From: an uncultured Clostridia bacterium
GTDB lineage: Bacteria; Bacillota; Clostridia; Oscillospirales; Ruminococcaceae
Length of the DNA stretch: 10,437 nucleotides
Assembly (NCBI GenBank): GCA_937893735.1
Contig: CALBGD010000443.1
Span: 1 to 10,437, forward strand
Direction: 5' to 3'
The notes below the pieces were generated by a model that saw only the letters and a list, made by a program, of their open reading frames with translations, was not told where the DNA came from and did not search any database. Of this stretch, positions 1 through 6,298 are shown piece by piece. Each line of letters opens with the position of its first letter. Within the stretch, counting starts at the first letter, position 1. Position numbers and translations under genes: made by a program.

Positions 1-276
1 GTTCACCTTGTCCATCTCCTGACTTTTGGCGGAGAGCATGATTATGCCTATCTCGCTGCTCTGCTCCCTTATCCAGCGGCAGAGCGCGAAGCCGTCCATT
101 CCGGGCATCATGATGTCCAGCAGGGCAACGTCGAAATTGCCCTTCTGCTCGGTGTAGACCTTCACCGCGTCCTCGCCGCAGGAAACGTCCACCACATCGT
201 AGCCACTTCTAACAAGATTTATCACAACGAAGTCGCGGATAGCGTCCTCGTCCTCGCAAACAAGAATTCTTTTCAT
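1..276 (-). CDS. Response regulator, receiver domain (OmpR/PhoB type), 3' end beyond window
   Basis: Only the first 92 residues are in the window; the rest lies past the left edge. The visible part is a CheY-like receiver domain. It has the acidic pocket CEDED at residues 7-11, the phospho-acceptor Asp54 in ALLD followed by the IMMPGMDG loop, the switch Ser82 in IIMLSAK, and conserved Lys84. Such domains take a phosphoryl group from a sensor kinase in the cytoplasm. The PGMDGF loop suggests an OmpR/PhoB-type winged-helix output, but that part is not visible, so the subfamily is inferred. The ATG is preceded by GAGGG four bases upstream. The gene starts 9 bp after the lipoprotein gene, so the two are almost certainly co-transcribed. 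A histidine kinase would be expected further downstream, outside the window. Confidence 0.93.
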   Translation of the reverse strand, partial: MKRILVCEDEDAIRDFVVINLVRSGYDVVDVSCGEDAVKVYTEQKGNFDVALLDIMMPGMDGFALCRWIREQSSEIGIIMLSAKSQEMDKVN

Positions 277-285
277 ATTACCCTC

Positions 286-1629
286 TCACAGAATTATCAG
301 GCTGTTCTGGAGCTCGCTCTCAGTAAGGGCAAGGGTGCCGGTCAGGTAGCCCGTGCTCTCCTTTATGCATATCACGCTCTCCTCGTTTTCGCCTATCATG
401 CGGAAATCCTTGGAGTTCACAAGCCGCTCCGTGTCCTCTTTGTCTATCGTCCGTATGCGCAGGAGTTCTGTGCTTTTGTCCACCACCACGCCCTTTTCGG
501 CGCTGTACGAGATGAATATTATTTCATTGTCCTGCGAATTGACCACTGCGGAGACTATCCCCTGCCAGCGGCTGGGGAATATCAGCGCGAAGTTGTACTT
601 GCTGCTGTAATAGCTGTAAAATCTGCGCTTGTAGGTGTTGTTTTCCACGCCGTACCACTCGACCGCGCAGAGCTGCTCCGACTTCTGGAGCGTCTCGTAG
701 CCCGGCAGCGGCGTCATTGAGGGTATCTCCACATATCCGTCGCCGTCGATGTCCCGGCAGCGGATATCGGTCATGTAGTCGTTCGTGAACCTCGAGATAA
801 GGTTGTATGCTGTGCCGTCCGCGCCGACCCTGCGGTTGACCGGACTGGTTATGCGGCTTCCGGTGCAGTATACAACGTCCGTGCCGTACTGCCCGCCGCC
901 CTTGGAGTAATCAAGGAACAGCGCCGTCGTACCTTCGAACAGCTCTCCCTTTGTCACGCCGATGTAATCCGCCGCAACGCCGCTGAGCCGGGTCTCGCTG
1001 AGCTTCCGGAACCCATCGTCCGTGCGGGTGAACATCATCGCCGTCGCCATCTGGGACACCTTGTCCGGGACCACTGTCACAAGCTCCTGCTCGCCGTCGG
1101 CGTTGAGGTCGATGACCTCCATACAGGAATAGCTGGAACTGTACAGCTCCGACATTATTCCGTCCGCGTAGTCCAGCACGCTTACCGTCTTTTCAGTCTG
1201 GTTCAGCATGGAGTAGCACACGATGATCTCCGTGGAATCGCAGCTCCCAAGATTTGCGAAGCTGATGCTGTCCACCTCGCTGCCGACGCACGCGAGGTCG
1301 TAGACCGCCTCCCACTTTCCCTCGGCGTTCTTGTCGAGGACTTTCAGCCGCAGCGCGCTCTCGCCGGACTGCACCGACTGGCTCTCGTAAAACACCAGCG
1401 CCTCGTCCCCGGGGTCCGAGTCGATGTCCTGAAGCACGAACGCCGAGCGGAAGTCGCCGCCCCGCGGGTATTTCAGCCGTATTGAGCTGCCGGAGCTGTT
1501 TATCAGCGCCTGATATATTTCGCTCTGCTCCTGCGTGAGCTTCGGCGCGGTTAGGAGATTCTCCACCGAAGCCCCGGAGCACCCGGTCAGCGCCAGCGCC
1601 GCCATGACCGCCGCCGTTACGCGGAGCAT
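286..1629 (-). CDS. Lipoprotein with FG-GAP/VCBS-like calcium-binding repeats, function unknown
   Basis: A 447-residue protein with a lipoprotein signal peptide: a short basic start (MLR), a hydrophobic stretch, and the lipobox LTGC with Cys17 as the expected lipidated residue. It should be anchored on the outer face of the membrane. Three DxDxDG-type loops of the FG-GAP/EF-hand-like kind are spaced through it: DIDSDPGDE (68-76), DLNADGEQE (174-182) and DIDGDGYVE (293-301). Repeats of this kind usually build beta-propeller blades and bind calcium. I chose the ATG at 1629 because it has AGAGG upstream and gives a clean signal peptide. An in-frame GTG at 1659 would add ten residues before the signal peptide and has a poor ribosome site. 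It sits between a polytopic membrane protein and a response regulator, which suggests an envelope-sensing role; this is inference. The substrate or ligand is not recognisable. Confidence 0.88.
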   Translation of the reverse strand: MLRVTAAVMAALALTGCSGASVENLLTAPKLTQEQSEIYQALINSSGSSIRLKYPRGGDFRSAFVLQDIDSDPGDEALVFYESQSVQSGESALRLKVLDKNAEGKWEAVYDLACVGSEVDSISFANLGSCDSTEIIVCYSMLNQTEKTVSVLDYADGIMSELYSSSYSCMEVIDLNADGEQELVTVVPDKVSQMATAMMFTRTDDGFRKLSETRLSGVAADYIGVTKGELFEGTTALFLDYSKGGGQYGTDVVYCTGSRITSPVNRRVGADGTAYNLISRFTNDYMTDIRCRDIDGDGYVEIPSMTPLPGYETLQKSEQLCAVEWYGVENNTYKRRFYSYYSSKYNFALIFPSRWQGIVSAVVNSQDNEIIFISYSAEKGVVVDKSTELLRIRTIDKEDTERLVNSKDFRMIGENEESVICIKESTGYLTGTLALTESELQNSLIIL

Positions 1630-1680
1630 TTTCCTATGACCTCTGACCGGAAACACCACCTGTCTATAATTTACCCTTGC

Positions 1681-2682
1681 TCAGTCCTGAGCGCTGTCGT
1701 TATCTTCCGCCATTTCAGGCTCTGCCTGCGCTGTAAGCTCAGCGGAATCGGCAGGCTCAGCCTCCGTCTCCGCCGCCTCTGCTGGCTTATCGGAGGGCTT
1801 CATATACAGCGCGACGAGCGTCACAACGATGAACACTCCCGCCGCCATAAGCGGAGCCGGAACGAAGCTCATGTAATACGCGTGGTCGCCGTGACCCATC
1901 TGGTAGAGCATTTCCGCCTGAGTTTTGCTTGTAACTATGCGGGAGGCCGCCTCAGCAGGGCCGGCAAGCGCCATGAATATCACAGCAAGGCCGTTTCCGA
2001 GGATAGTGACCGCAGATACCGCTCCGGTGACCGCGAGCGCCTGACGTGTGCGCTTTCCCTCGTTGCCGGAGAGGAACGCCGCAAGCTGCATGAAGAACAC
2101 CGCCGCAAACACCATGCACATACAGTTGATGAGGTACTCCGGAACGGTGGTGACTGCCATATTTTCAAGGAACACGTTTATTCCGCAGAGGGTGTAGTAC
2201 ACCGCTCCGGCGGTCAGCGAGAAGCCGAGCCCCGGCTTGAATTCCTTCTTGTAGAGGATAACGAACGCGGAGACCAGCATAATTCCGCCGAACAGGAAAT
2301 TCACGACCATCATGAACGGGGACGGCGAGATGTTGCTCCCCTCGGGAATGACCGCCTCGGCGTAGCCTGAATACAGCGCGCCCATCGCCGGCAGCAGGAG
2401 CCCGAATCCGACAGCGCCGGCCCTGCCGTCAGTCACCTGAGATACCTCGTTAGTGTAGAGCGCGGAGCCCTTTTTCCTGTCGAGCACCGCCGCGGCGATC
2501 GCGGCGATCAGGGTGACTCCGACCGCCAGCCAGAAGCAGGCATTCATAAAGAAGCCGTTATCGTCCTTTAGGAATCCCATCGTCATATCCGTGCCAGCGC
2601 CTATCTGGGCGGCTCTTGCCGCGAAAGCCAGAGCCCACGCCGGGATAATAAGCCACAGCCCAAGTCTGCTGTTTTTATTCAT
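1681..2682 (-). CDS. Eight-TM integral membrane protein with acidic C-terminal tail, unknown function
   Basis: A 333-residue polytopic protein that I cannot assign to a named family. About eight hydrophobic segments are visible, near residues 8-25, 46-67, 87-110, 124-144, 152-171, 183-205, 217-240 and 272-293. They are followed by a 40-residue tail rich in Ala, Glu, Pro and Asp that looks disordered. No catalytic motif stands out. A His-containing loop (MGHGDHAYY, 262-270) lies before the last helix. The ATG has AAGGAG about eleven bases upstream, and a strong promoter precedes it. The lipoprotein start lies 51 bp beyond the stop with no terminator between them, so this is the first gene of an operon ending in a response regulator. 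A sensor or transport accessory role is possible but only inferred. Confidence 0.82.
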   Translation of the reverse strand: MNKNSRLGLWLIIPAWALAFAARAAQIGAGTDMTMGFLKDDNGFFMNACFWLAVGVTLIAAIAAAVLDRKKGSALYTNEVSQVTDGRAGAVGFGLLLPAMGALYSGYAEAVIPEGSNISPSPFMMVVNFLFGGIMLVSAFVILYKKEFKPGLGFSLTAGAVYYTLCGINVFLENMAVTTVPEYLINCMCMVFAAVFFMQLAAFLSGNEGKRTRQALAVTGAVSAVTILGNGLAVIFMALAGPAEAASRIVTSKTQAEMLYQMGHGDHAYYMSFVPAPLMAAGVFIVVTLVALYMKPSDKPAEAAETEAEPADSAELTAQAEPEMAEDNDSAQD

Positions 2683-2768
2683 GATCTGTTATGCTCCTTG
2701 TAAAATACAAAACTGTAAATGATATCCGTAAATCGCGGCAGTACAGCCGTGCGGACATATCTCATTTT

Positions 2769-2797
2769 ATTTTATCACATATCAAAATATAATTCAA
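2769..2797 (-). promoter_or_regulatory. Sigma-A-type promoter of the membrane protein-lipoprotein-regulator operon
   Basis: On the minus strand there is a -35 TTGAAT (2792-2797), a 17-bp spacer and a -10 TAAAAT (2769-2774) with a TGA extension just before the -10. Transcription would start near 2762, giving a leader of about 80 nt. The leader contains a near-palindrome, CGGCAGTACAGCCG, at 2736-2749. Confidence 0.75.
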
Positions 2798-2843
2798 GTC
2801 TTTTTTTCGCCCAGAACGAGTTTTCACAAGAATTACACCCGGA

Positions 2844-2876
2844 ATTTAAAAAAGGGACTGCCGCTGCTGGCAGTTT
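2844..2876 (-). terminator. Likely intrinsic terminator of the Nudix-tyrS transcript
   Basis: Read on the minus strand, a perfect 6-bp stem ACTGCC/GGCAGT (2857-2874, loop AGCAGC) is followed by CCC and a run of six T (2848-2853). It lies about 165 nt after the tyrS stop and forms the distal tip of the palindromic element, so the tyrS mRNA would carry the whole palindrome as its 3' end. Confidence 0.6.
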
Positions 2877-3031
2877 CTCAGCTTGTCGAAAAAATAAAAA
2901 TCAGGCTGTCGAGAAGCCCTCAGATTCTAGGAAGCGGCATATCGGCTAGGCTTTGTGCCTGCCGTATATGCCGCTGACGACGAAGATGAGGGTTTATCGA
3001 CAGCCTGAGGACTGCCGTTGCTGGCGGTCCC
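2854..3031. repeat. 178-bp nested imperfect palindromic element (MITE-like or structured RNA)
   Basis: Nearly the whole stretch is an inverted repeat. The inner arms match perfectly at 2901-2912/2997-3008 (12 bp), 2917-2922/2987-2992 (6 bp) and 2933-2942/2966-2975 (10 bp), closing on a small apical hairpin. The outer ends, 2854-2889 and 2997-3031, are imperfect inverted copies of each other. Each end holds its own short hairpin, ACTGCC-loop-GGCAGT on the left and GGACTGCC-loop-GGCGGTCC on the right. TCAGCTTGTCGA (2878-2889) is a 10/12 copy of TCAGGCTGTCGA (2901-2912), so alternative pairings are possible. No open reading frame or clear target-site duplication is visible. It resembles a non-autonomous mobile repeat or a REP/BIME-like intergenic element, but copy number cannot be judged from one window. 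Confidence 0.7.
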
Positions 3032-3039
3032 TGCAAATA

Positions 3040-4248
3040 TTACTTACGAACGACCTTGTGATAGATCTTCTTGCCCTTGCGGATAATTACCTCCGGGTCA
3101 ATGGTTATCTGCGCGTTTGCGTCCTCGATGACAACATCGTTGACAGCCACGCCCTTGCCAGCTACGAGGGTCCTCGCCTCGCGCTTGGAGCCGGCAAGCT
3201 TTGTTGCGGTCAGCAGGTCGAGTATTCCGATTGTGCCGTCCGGGAGCTCAAGCTCGGTGGTGGGCATATTCGCGGAATTTCCGCCGTTTCCGCCGAACAG
3301 GGCCTTTGCCGCCTCGAGGGTCTTGTTGGCTTCCTCCTCGCCGTGGACAAGCTTTGTCAGCTCGTACGCGAGTATCTCCTTAGCCTTGTTGAGCTGGCTT
3401 CCCTCCCAGCCGGACATTGACTCGATCTCCTCGATAGGCAGGAATGTAAGCATTCTTATGCACTTCATTACGTCCGCGTCAGCAACGTTTCTCCAGTACT
3501 GGAAGAACTCGAACGGAGAGGTCTTTTCCGGGTCGAGCCATACGGCGCCCTTTTCGGTCTTGCCCATCTTCTTTCCCTCGGAGTTCAGCAGGAGGGTGAT
3601 GGTCATTGCGTGAGCGTCCTTGCCGAGCTTCTTTCTGATGAGCTCGGTGCCGCCCAGCATATTAGCCCACTGGTCGTCGCCGCCGAACTGCATATTACAG
3701 CCGTACTTCTGGAACAGCATATAGAAGTCGTAGCTCTGCATTATCATGTAGTTGAACTCGAGGAACGTCAGACCGCGCTCCCAGCGCTGCTTGTAGCACT
3801 CGAAGGAAAGCATCTTGTTTACGCTGAAGCACGCGCCTACCTCGCGCAGAACGTCGATATAGTTGAGGTTCATCAGCCAGTCCGCGTTGTTTACCATGAT
3901 GGCCTTGCCGTCGGAGAAGTCGATGAAGCGGCTCATCTGCTTCTTGAAGCAGTCAATGTTGTGCTGAATGGTCTCCGGGGTGAGCATCTTTCTCATGTCG
4001 GACTTGCCGGAGGGGTCGCCGATCATTCCGGTGCCGCCGCCCAGAAGCGCGATGGGCTTGTTTCCCGCCATCTGGAGCCTCTTCATCAGGCACAGCGCCA
4101 TGAAGTGTCCAACGTGCAGTGAGTCCGCAGTCGGGTCGAAGCCGATGTAGAAGGTCGCCTTGCCCTCGTTTATCATCTTCTTGATCTCTTCCTCGTTGGT
4201 CACCTGCGCGATAAGTCCGCGTGCTACTAATTCGTCATAAAGCGTCAT
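3040..4248 (-). CDS. tyrS: Tyrosyl-tRNA synthetase
   Basis: A 402-residue class I aminoacyl-tRNA synthetase that activates tyrosine with ATP and charges tRNA-Tyr in the cytosol. Near the N-terminus, YIGFDPTADSLHVGH carries the Tyr34-type substrate residue and the HIGH signature as HVGH (45-48). The tyrosine pocket includes QSYDF (171-175) and GGDDQW (189-194). The second ATP signature, KMSKS, appears as KMGKT (227-231), a usual variant in this family. The C-terminus (about 335-402) is an S4 RNA-binding domain (LAGSKREARTLV, GVAVND) that contacts tRNA. Length is close to that of other bacterial TyrRS. The ATG has AAGGAG nine bases upstream. It lies 120 bp after the Nudix gene with no strong promoter between, and both follow a tyrosine T-box, so expression should rise when uncharged tRNA-Tyr accumulates. 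Confidence 0.98.
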   Translation of the reverse strand: MTLYDELVARGLIAQVTNEEEIKKMINEGKATFYIGFDPTADSLHVGHFMALCLMKRLQMAGNKPIALLGGGTGMIGDPSGKSDMRKMLTPETIQHNIDCFKKQMSRFIDFSDGKAIMVNNADWLMNLNYIDVLREVGACFSVNKMLSFECYKQRWERGLTFLEFNYMIMQSYDFYMLFQKYGCNMQFGGDDQWANMLGGTELIRKKLGKDAHAMTITLLLNSEGKKMGKTEKGAVWLDPEKTSPFEFFQYWRNVADADVMKCIRMLTFLPIEEIESMSGWEGSQLNKAKEILAYELTKLVHGEEEANKTLEAAKALFGGNGGNSANMPTTELELPDGTIGILDLLTATKLAGSKREARTLVAGKGVAVNDVVIEDANAQITIDPEVIIRKGKKIYHKVVRK

Positions 4249-4368
4249 TTGTGTTACTCCTTGTTATGTTTAATTTTGATTTTACCCTTTGTATTACCTG
4301 GATAAGCTCCCATAAGCGATGGAAACTCTTTTAATTTCCATTGATATCACGTCCCTTCGCTGTATTTA

Positions 4369-4863
4369 TCATTTGTTTGCTTCAAGCCATTTTTTCAGGA
4401 GATCAACGCCGATTCTGCCGTGGCTGAGAAGCTCCACCGCCTTATTCTCATCGAACCACCCGGCGGACTTCACCTCGTTATCGCTCAGCCGGAATTCCCC
4501 GCGCTCCACCCGGCAGGCATAGCCCAGCATGAGATTATCATGCTTCGGGTAGTACCAGCTCCCGACATAGCGGAGTTCCTGAGCCTCCAGCCCGGTCTCC
4601 TCGCGTATCTCGCGCAGCGCGGTCTGCTCGGCGGTCTCCCCCGCGTGAATGACCCCCGCCACACAGACGAAATTCTTGGTCGCGTAGGTCTGCTGTATCA
4701 GCGCGTAATTCCCCGCCCCGTCATGGAGCAGGCAGATAACGCAAGGGTATGAGAAGCTGAACCACGGCCGTCCGCACCTCTCGCAGAACGGCACCTCGCC
4801 CTCGTCGCCTATCTCTTTCCCGGAAAGCTCCCCGCCGCACTGCGGGCAGAATCTGAACTGCAT
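4369..4863 (-). CDS. Zinc-ribbon Nudix hydrolase (NudC-like)
   Basis: A 164-residue Nudix hydrolase. The N-terminus has a zinc ribbon, CPQC (6-9) and CERC (27-30). The Nudix box is complete: G70, E76, then REIREETGL (84-92), so the metal-binding glutamates are in place. A following segment (SWYYPKHDNLMLGY, about 102-115) resembles the SQPWPFP motif region of NudC NADH pyrophosphatases, but the large NudC N-terminal domain is missing. The enzyme probably cleaves a nucleoside diphosphate-linked substrate such as NAD(H), NAD caps or a dinucleoside polyphosphate; the exact substrate cannot be read from sequence. The ATG has GAGG seven bases upstream. It is the first gene after the T-box and precedes tyrS, so it should be induced by tyrosine starvation. 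Confidence 0.93.
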   Translation of the reverse strand: MQFRFCPQCGGELSGKEIGDEGEVPFCERCGRPWFSFSYPCVICLLHDGAGNYALIQQTYATKNFVCVAGVIHAGETAEQTALREIREETGLEAQELRYVGSWYYPKHDNLMLGYACRVERGEFRLSDNEVKSAGWFDENKAVELLSHGRIGVDLLKKWLEANK

Positions 4864-4908
4864 ATCATCACCTCGCGGTTAGTTTTCCCGAAAAAATCCC
4901 GAATACGC

Positions 4909-4944
4909 AAAACGCCCCCCATGAGCCGAAGCTCACAGAGGGCG
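4909..4944 (-). terminator. T-box-controlled attenuator terminator
   Basis: On the minus strand a 14-pair stem (including G-T pairs) with a TTCG tetraloop runs from 4944 to 4913 and is followed by TTTT (4909-4912). Its 5' arm begins with CGCCC just after the T-box core, so antiterminator pairing with the AGG/CGCC region would disrupt it. It lies about 45 nt before the Nudix start codon. Confidence 0.93.
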
Positions 4945-5146
4945 AATCATCGCGGTACCACCTCAGTTTGCGGGAATCCCCCGCCTCGAAAGCTGTAACG
5001 GGCATACCCGTGCGGAGCTACCCACGCAAACGCGCTTCACACCGCCGCTCAGGGAGGTAATTCATCACACGGGCTCCTGCCGCTTCGCACCGAACAGCGG
5101 CTCTCTGAAAGGAGCTACCGGGACTACTTGATTCCCGTCAACACTT
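4909..5146 (-). promoter_or_regulatory. T-box leader, tyrosine type (UAC specifier), upstream of Nudix-tyrS
   Basis: On the minus strand the leader shows the T-box plan. In Stem I, AGTA (5125-5128) and GAA (5061-5063) face each other as the loop-E pair, flanked by GTC/GAT. Below the loop, GGGA pairs with TCCC next to a kink-turn GA/TGA. Upper stems GCTCC/GGAGC and CCGCT/AGCGG carry an AGAGAG and GGTGCGAA distal region. The codon after GAA plus one base is TAC (5057-5059), the same spacing as I recall for the glyQS leader, which reads tyrosine. The T-box core AGGTGGTACCGCG is at 4951-4963, with the TGGT bulge fitting a tRNA ending in ACCA. Terminator and antiterminator alternatives follow. This agrees with tyrS in the unit. 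Confidence 0.93.
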
Positions 5147-5182
5147 TTAATATTAATTCAGAATTCCGAATTCCGCATTATT

Positions 5183-6211
5183 TTAAAGTTGATCTGCTAT
5201 TTCGAGAACCAGCTTTTCGCTCTTCTCCCAACCAAGGCAGGGGTCGGTGATGGACTTGCCGTAAACGCCGTCTCCGACTTTCTGCGCGCCATCCTCGATG
5301 TAGCTCTCTATCATCAGACCCTTTACCATGCTCTTTATCTCCGGAGAGTGGCGCATGGAGTGGAGTATCTCGTTTGCAATGCGAATCTGCTCCATGTACT
5401 TCTTGCCGCTGTTGGAGTGGTTTGTATCCACTATGCACGCCATGTTCTTGAGGTTCTTCTCCTGATACATATCGTACAGCAGCTTTAAATCCTCGTAGTG
5501 ATAGTTCGGGATAGTCTGGTCGTGCTTGTTCTGCGCTCCGCGGAGGATAGCGTGCGCCAGCGGATTGCCGTCTGTGTTGACCTCCCAGCCGCGGTAGATG
5601 AACGTGTGGCTGCTCTGAGCCGCACGGATAGAGTTCAGCATGATGGAGATAGTGCCGCTGGTAGGATTCTTCATGCCGCAGGGGCACTCCATTCCGCTGG
5701 CGGTAAGGCGGTGCTCCTGGTCCTCGACTGAACGCGCGCCTACTGCGACATAGCTGAGTATATCGGACAGGTAACGGTAGTTCTCGGGATAGAGCATCTC
5801 GTCAGCGCATACAAGACCAGTCTCTTCGATGGCGCGGGTGTGGAGCTTGCGCACATGGATAAGACCCTCCAGCATATCCTCGCCCTTGGTTGGGTCGGGC
5901 TGGTGAATCATGCCCTTGTAGCCCTCGCCGGTGGTCCTGGGCTTGTTGGTGTATATTCTCGGAATGATGATTATCTTGTCCTTAACCTGCTCCTGAAGTC
6001 TGGAAAGGCGGCAGGTGTAGTCCATTACGGAATCCTCGTTATCCGCAGAGCACGGACCGATTATCAGCAGGAACTTGTCAGATTTCCCGGTGAACACATC
6101 CGCAATCATTGCGTCGCGCTCAGTCTTTATCGCCTTTATCTTGTCGCTCAGCGGGTAAAGCTCCTTTATCTCCTTCGGAACCGGGAGCTTTCTGCGGAAA
6201 TTCATTGACAT
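5183..6211 (-). CDS. Type I DAHP synthase (3-deoxy-7-phosphoheptulonate synthase)
   Basis: A 342-residue enzyme of the AroF/AroG/AroH family that condenses phosphoenolpyruvate and erythrose 4-phosphate, the first step to chorismate and the aromatic amino acids, in the cytosol. Family motifs are all present: IGPCSAD (51-57), KPRTTGEGYKG (90-100), GARSVEDQEHR (158-168), CPCGMKNPTSG (176-186), LRG (223-225), DTNHSNSGK (262-270), ESYIEDGAQ (302-310) and SITDPCLGWE (320-329). The four metal ligands of the E. coli enzyme map to Cys54, His265, Glu302 and Asp323, so it looks active. Feedback specificity (Phe, Tyr or Trp) cannot be decided, hence no gene symbol. The first ATG has AAGGAG eleven bases upstream; a second in-frame ATG lies two codons on. 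It has its own consensus promoter and stands just before the tyrosine T-box operon. Confidence 0.97.
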   Translation of the reverse strand: MSMNFRRKLPVPKEIKELYPLSDKIKAIKTERDAMIADVFTGKSDKFLLIIGPCSADNEDSVMDYTCRLSRLQEQVKDKIIIIPRIYTNKPRTTGEGYKGMIHQPDPTKGEDMLEGLIHVRKLHTRAIEETGLVCADEMLYPENYRYLSDILSYVAVGARSVEDQEHRLTASGMECPCGMKNPTSGTISIMLNSIRAAQSSHTFIYRGWEVNTDGNPLAHAILRGAQNKHDQTIPNYHYEDLKLLYDMYQEKNLKNMACIVDTNHSNSGKKYMEQIRIANEILHSMRHSPEIKSMVKGLMIESYIEDGAQKVGDGVYGKSITDPCLGWEKSEKLVLEIADQL

Positions 6212-6250
6212 TCTATGTTTTTCTCCTTCTTTTGCAATAAATCTAGAGCT

Positions 6251-6279
6251 ATTATATCACCATCTCTGCAAAATGTCAA
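6251..6279 (-). promoter_or_regulatory. Perfect-consensus sigma-A promoter of the DAHP synthase gene
   Basis: On the minus strand TTGACA (6274-6279), a 17-bp spacer and TATAAT (6251-6256) with a TGA extension. Start should fall near 6244, leaving a leader of about 33 nt with AAGGAG. The -35 overlaps one arm of a 5-bp inverted repeat, GTCAA/TTGAC (6275-6279 and 6287-6291), which begins about 8 bp after the upstream gene's stop. Confidence 0.92.
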
Positions 6280-6298
6280 GGGGAAATTGACCGCAGTT

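Noticed and set aside
1636..2370. Long plus-strand open frame opposite the membrane protein gene
   Set aside because: It is the antisense of a high-GC coding gene, rich in Arg and His, with no family motif or ribosome site.
2953..3420. Plus-strand frame running from the palindromic element into the tyrS antisense
   Set aside because: It overlaps tyrS almost entirely and its composition matches an antisense shadow.
4294..4341. 15-codon minus-strand reading frame between the Nudix gene and tyrS, with a 7-bp hairpin (4319-4341) at its start
   Set aside because: The ribosome site is poorly spaced and the frame is too short to distinguish from chance; the hairpin lacks a T-run, so it is not called a terminator.
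5149..5208. Possible promoters (TAATAT, TAAAAT) for the T-box leader
   Set aside because: None has a -35 better than about three matches at 16-18 bp spacing; the region is AT-rich and such -10 matches are expected by chance.
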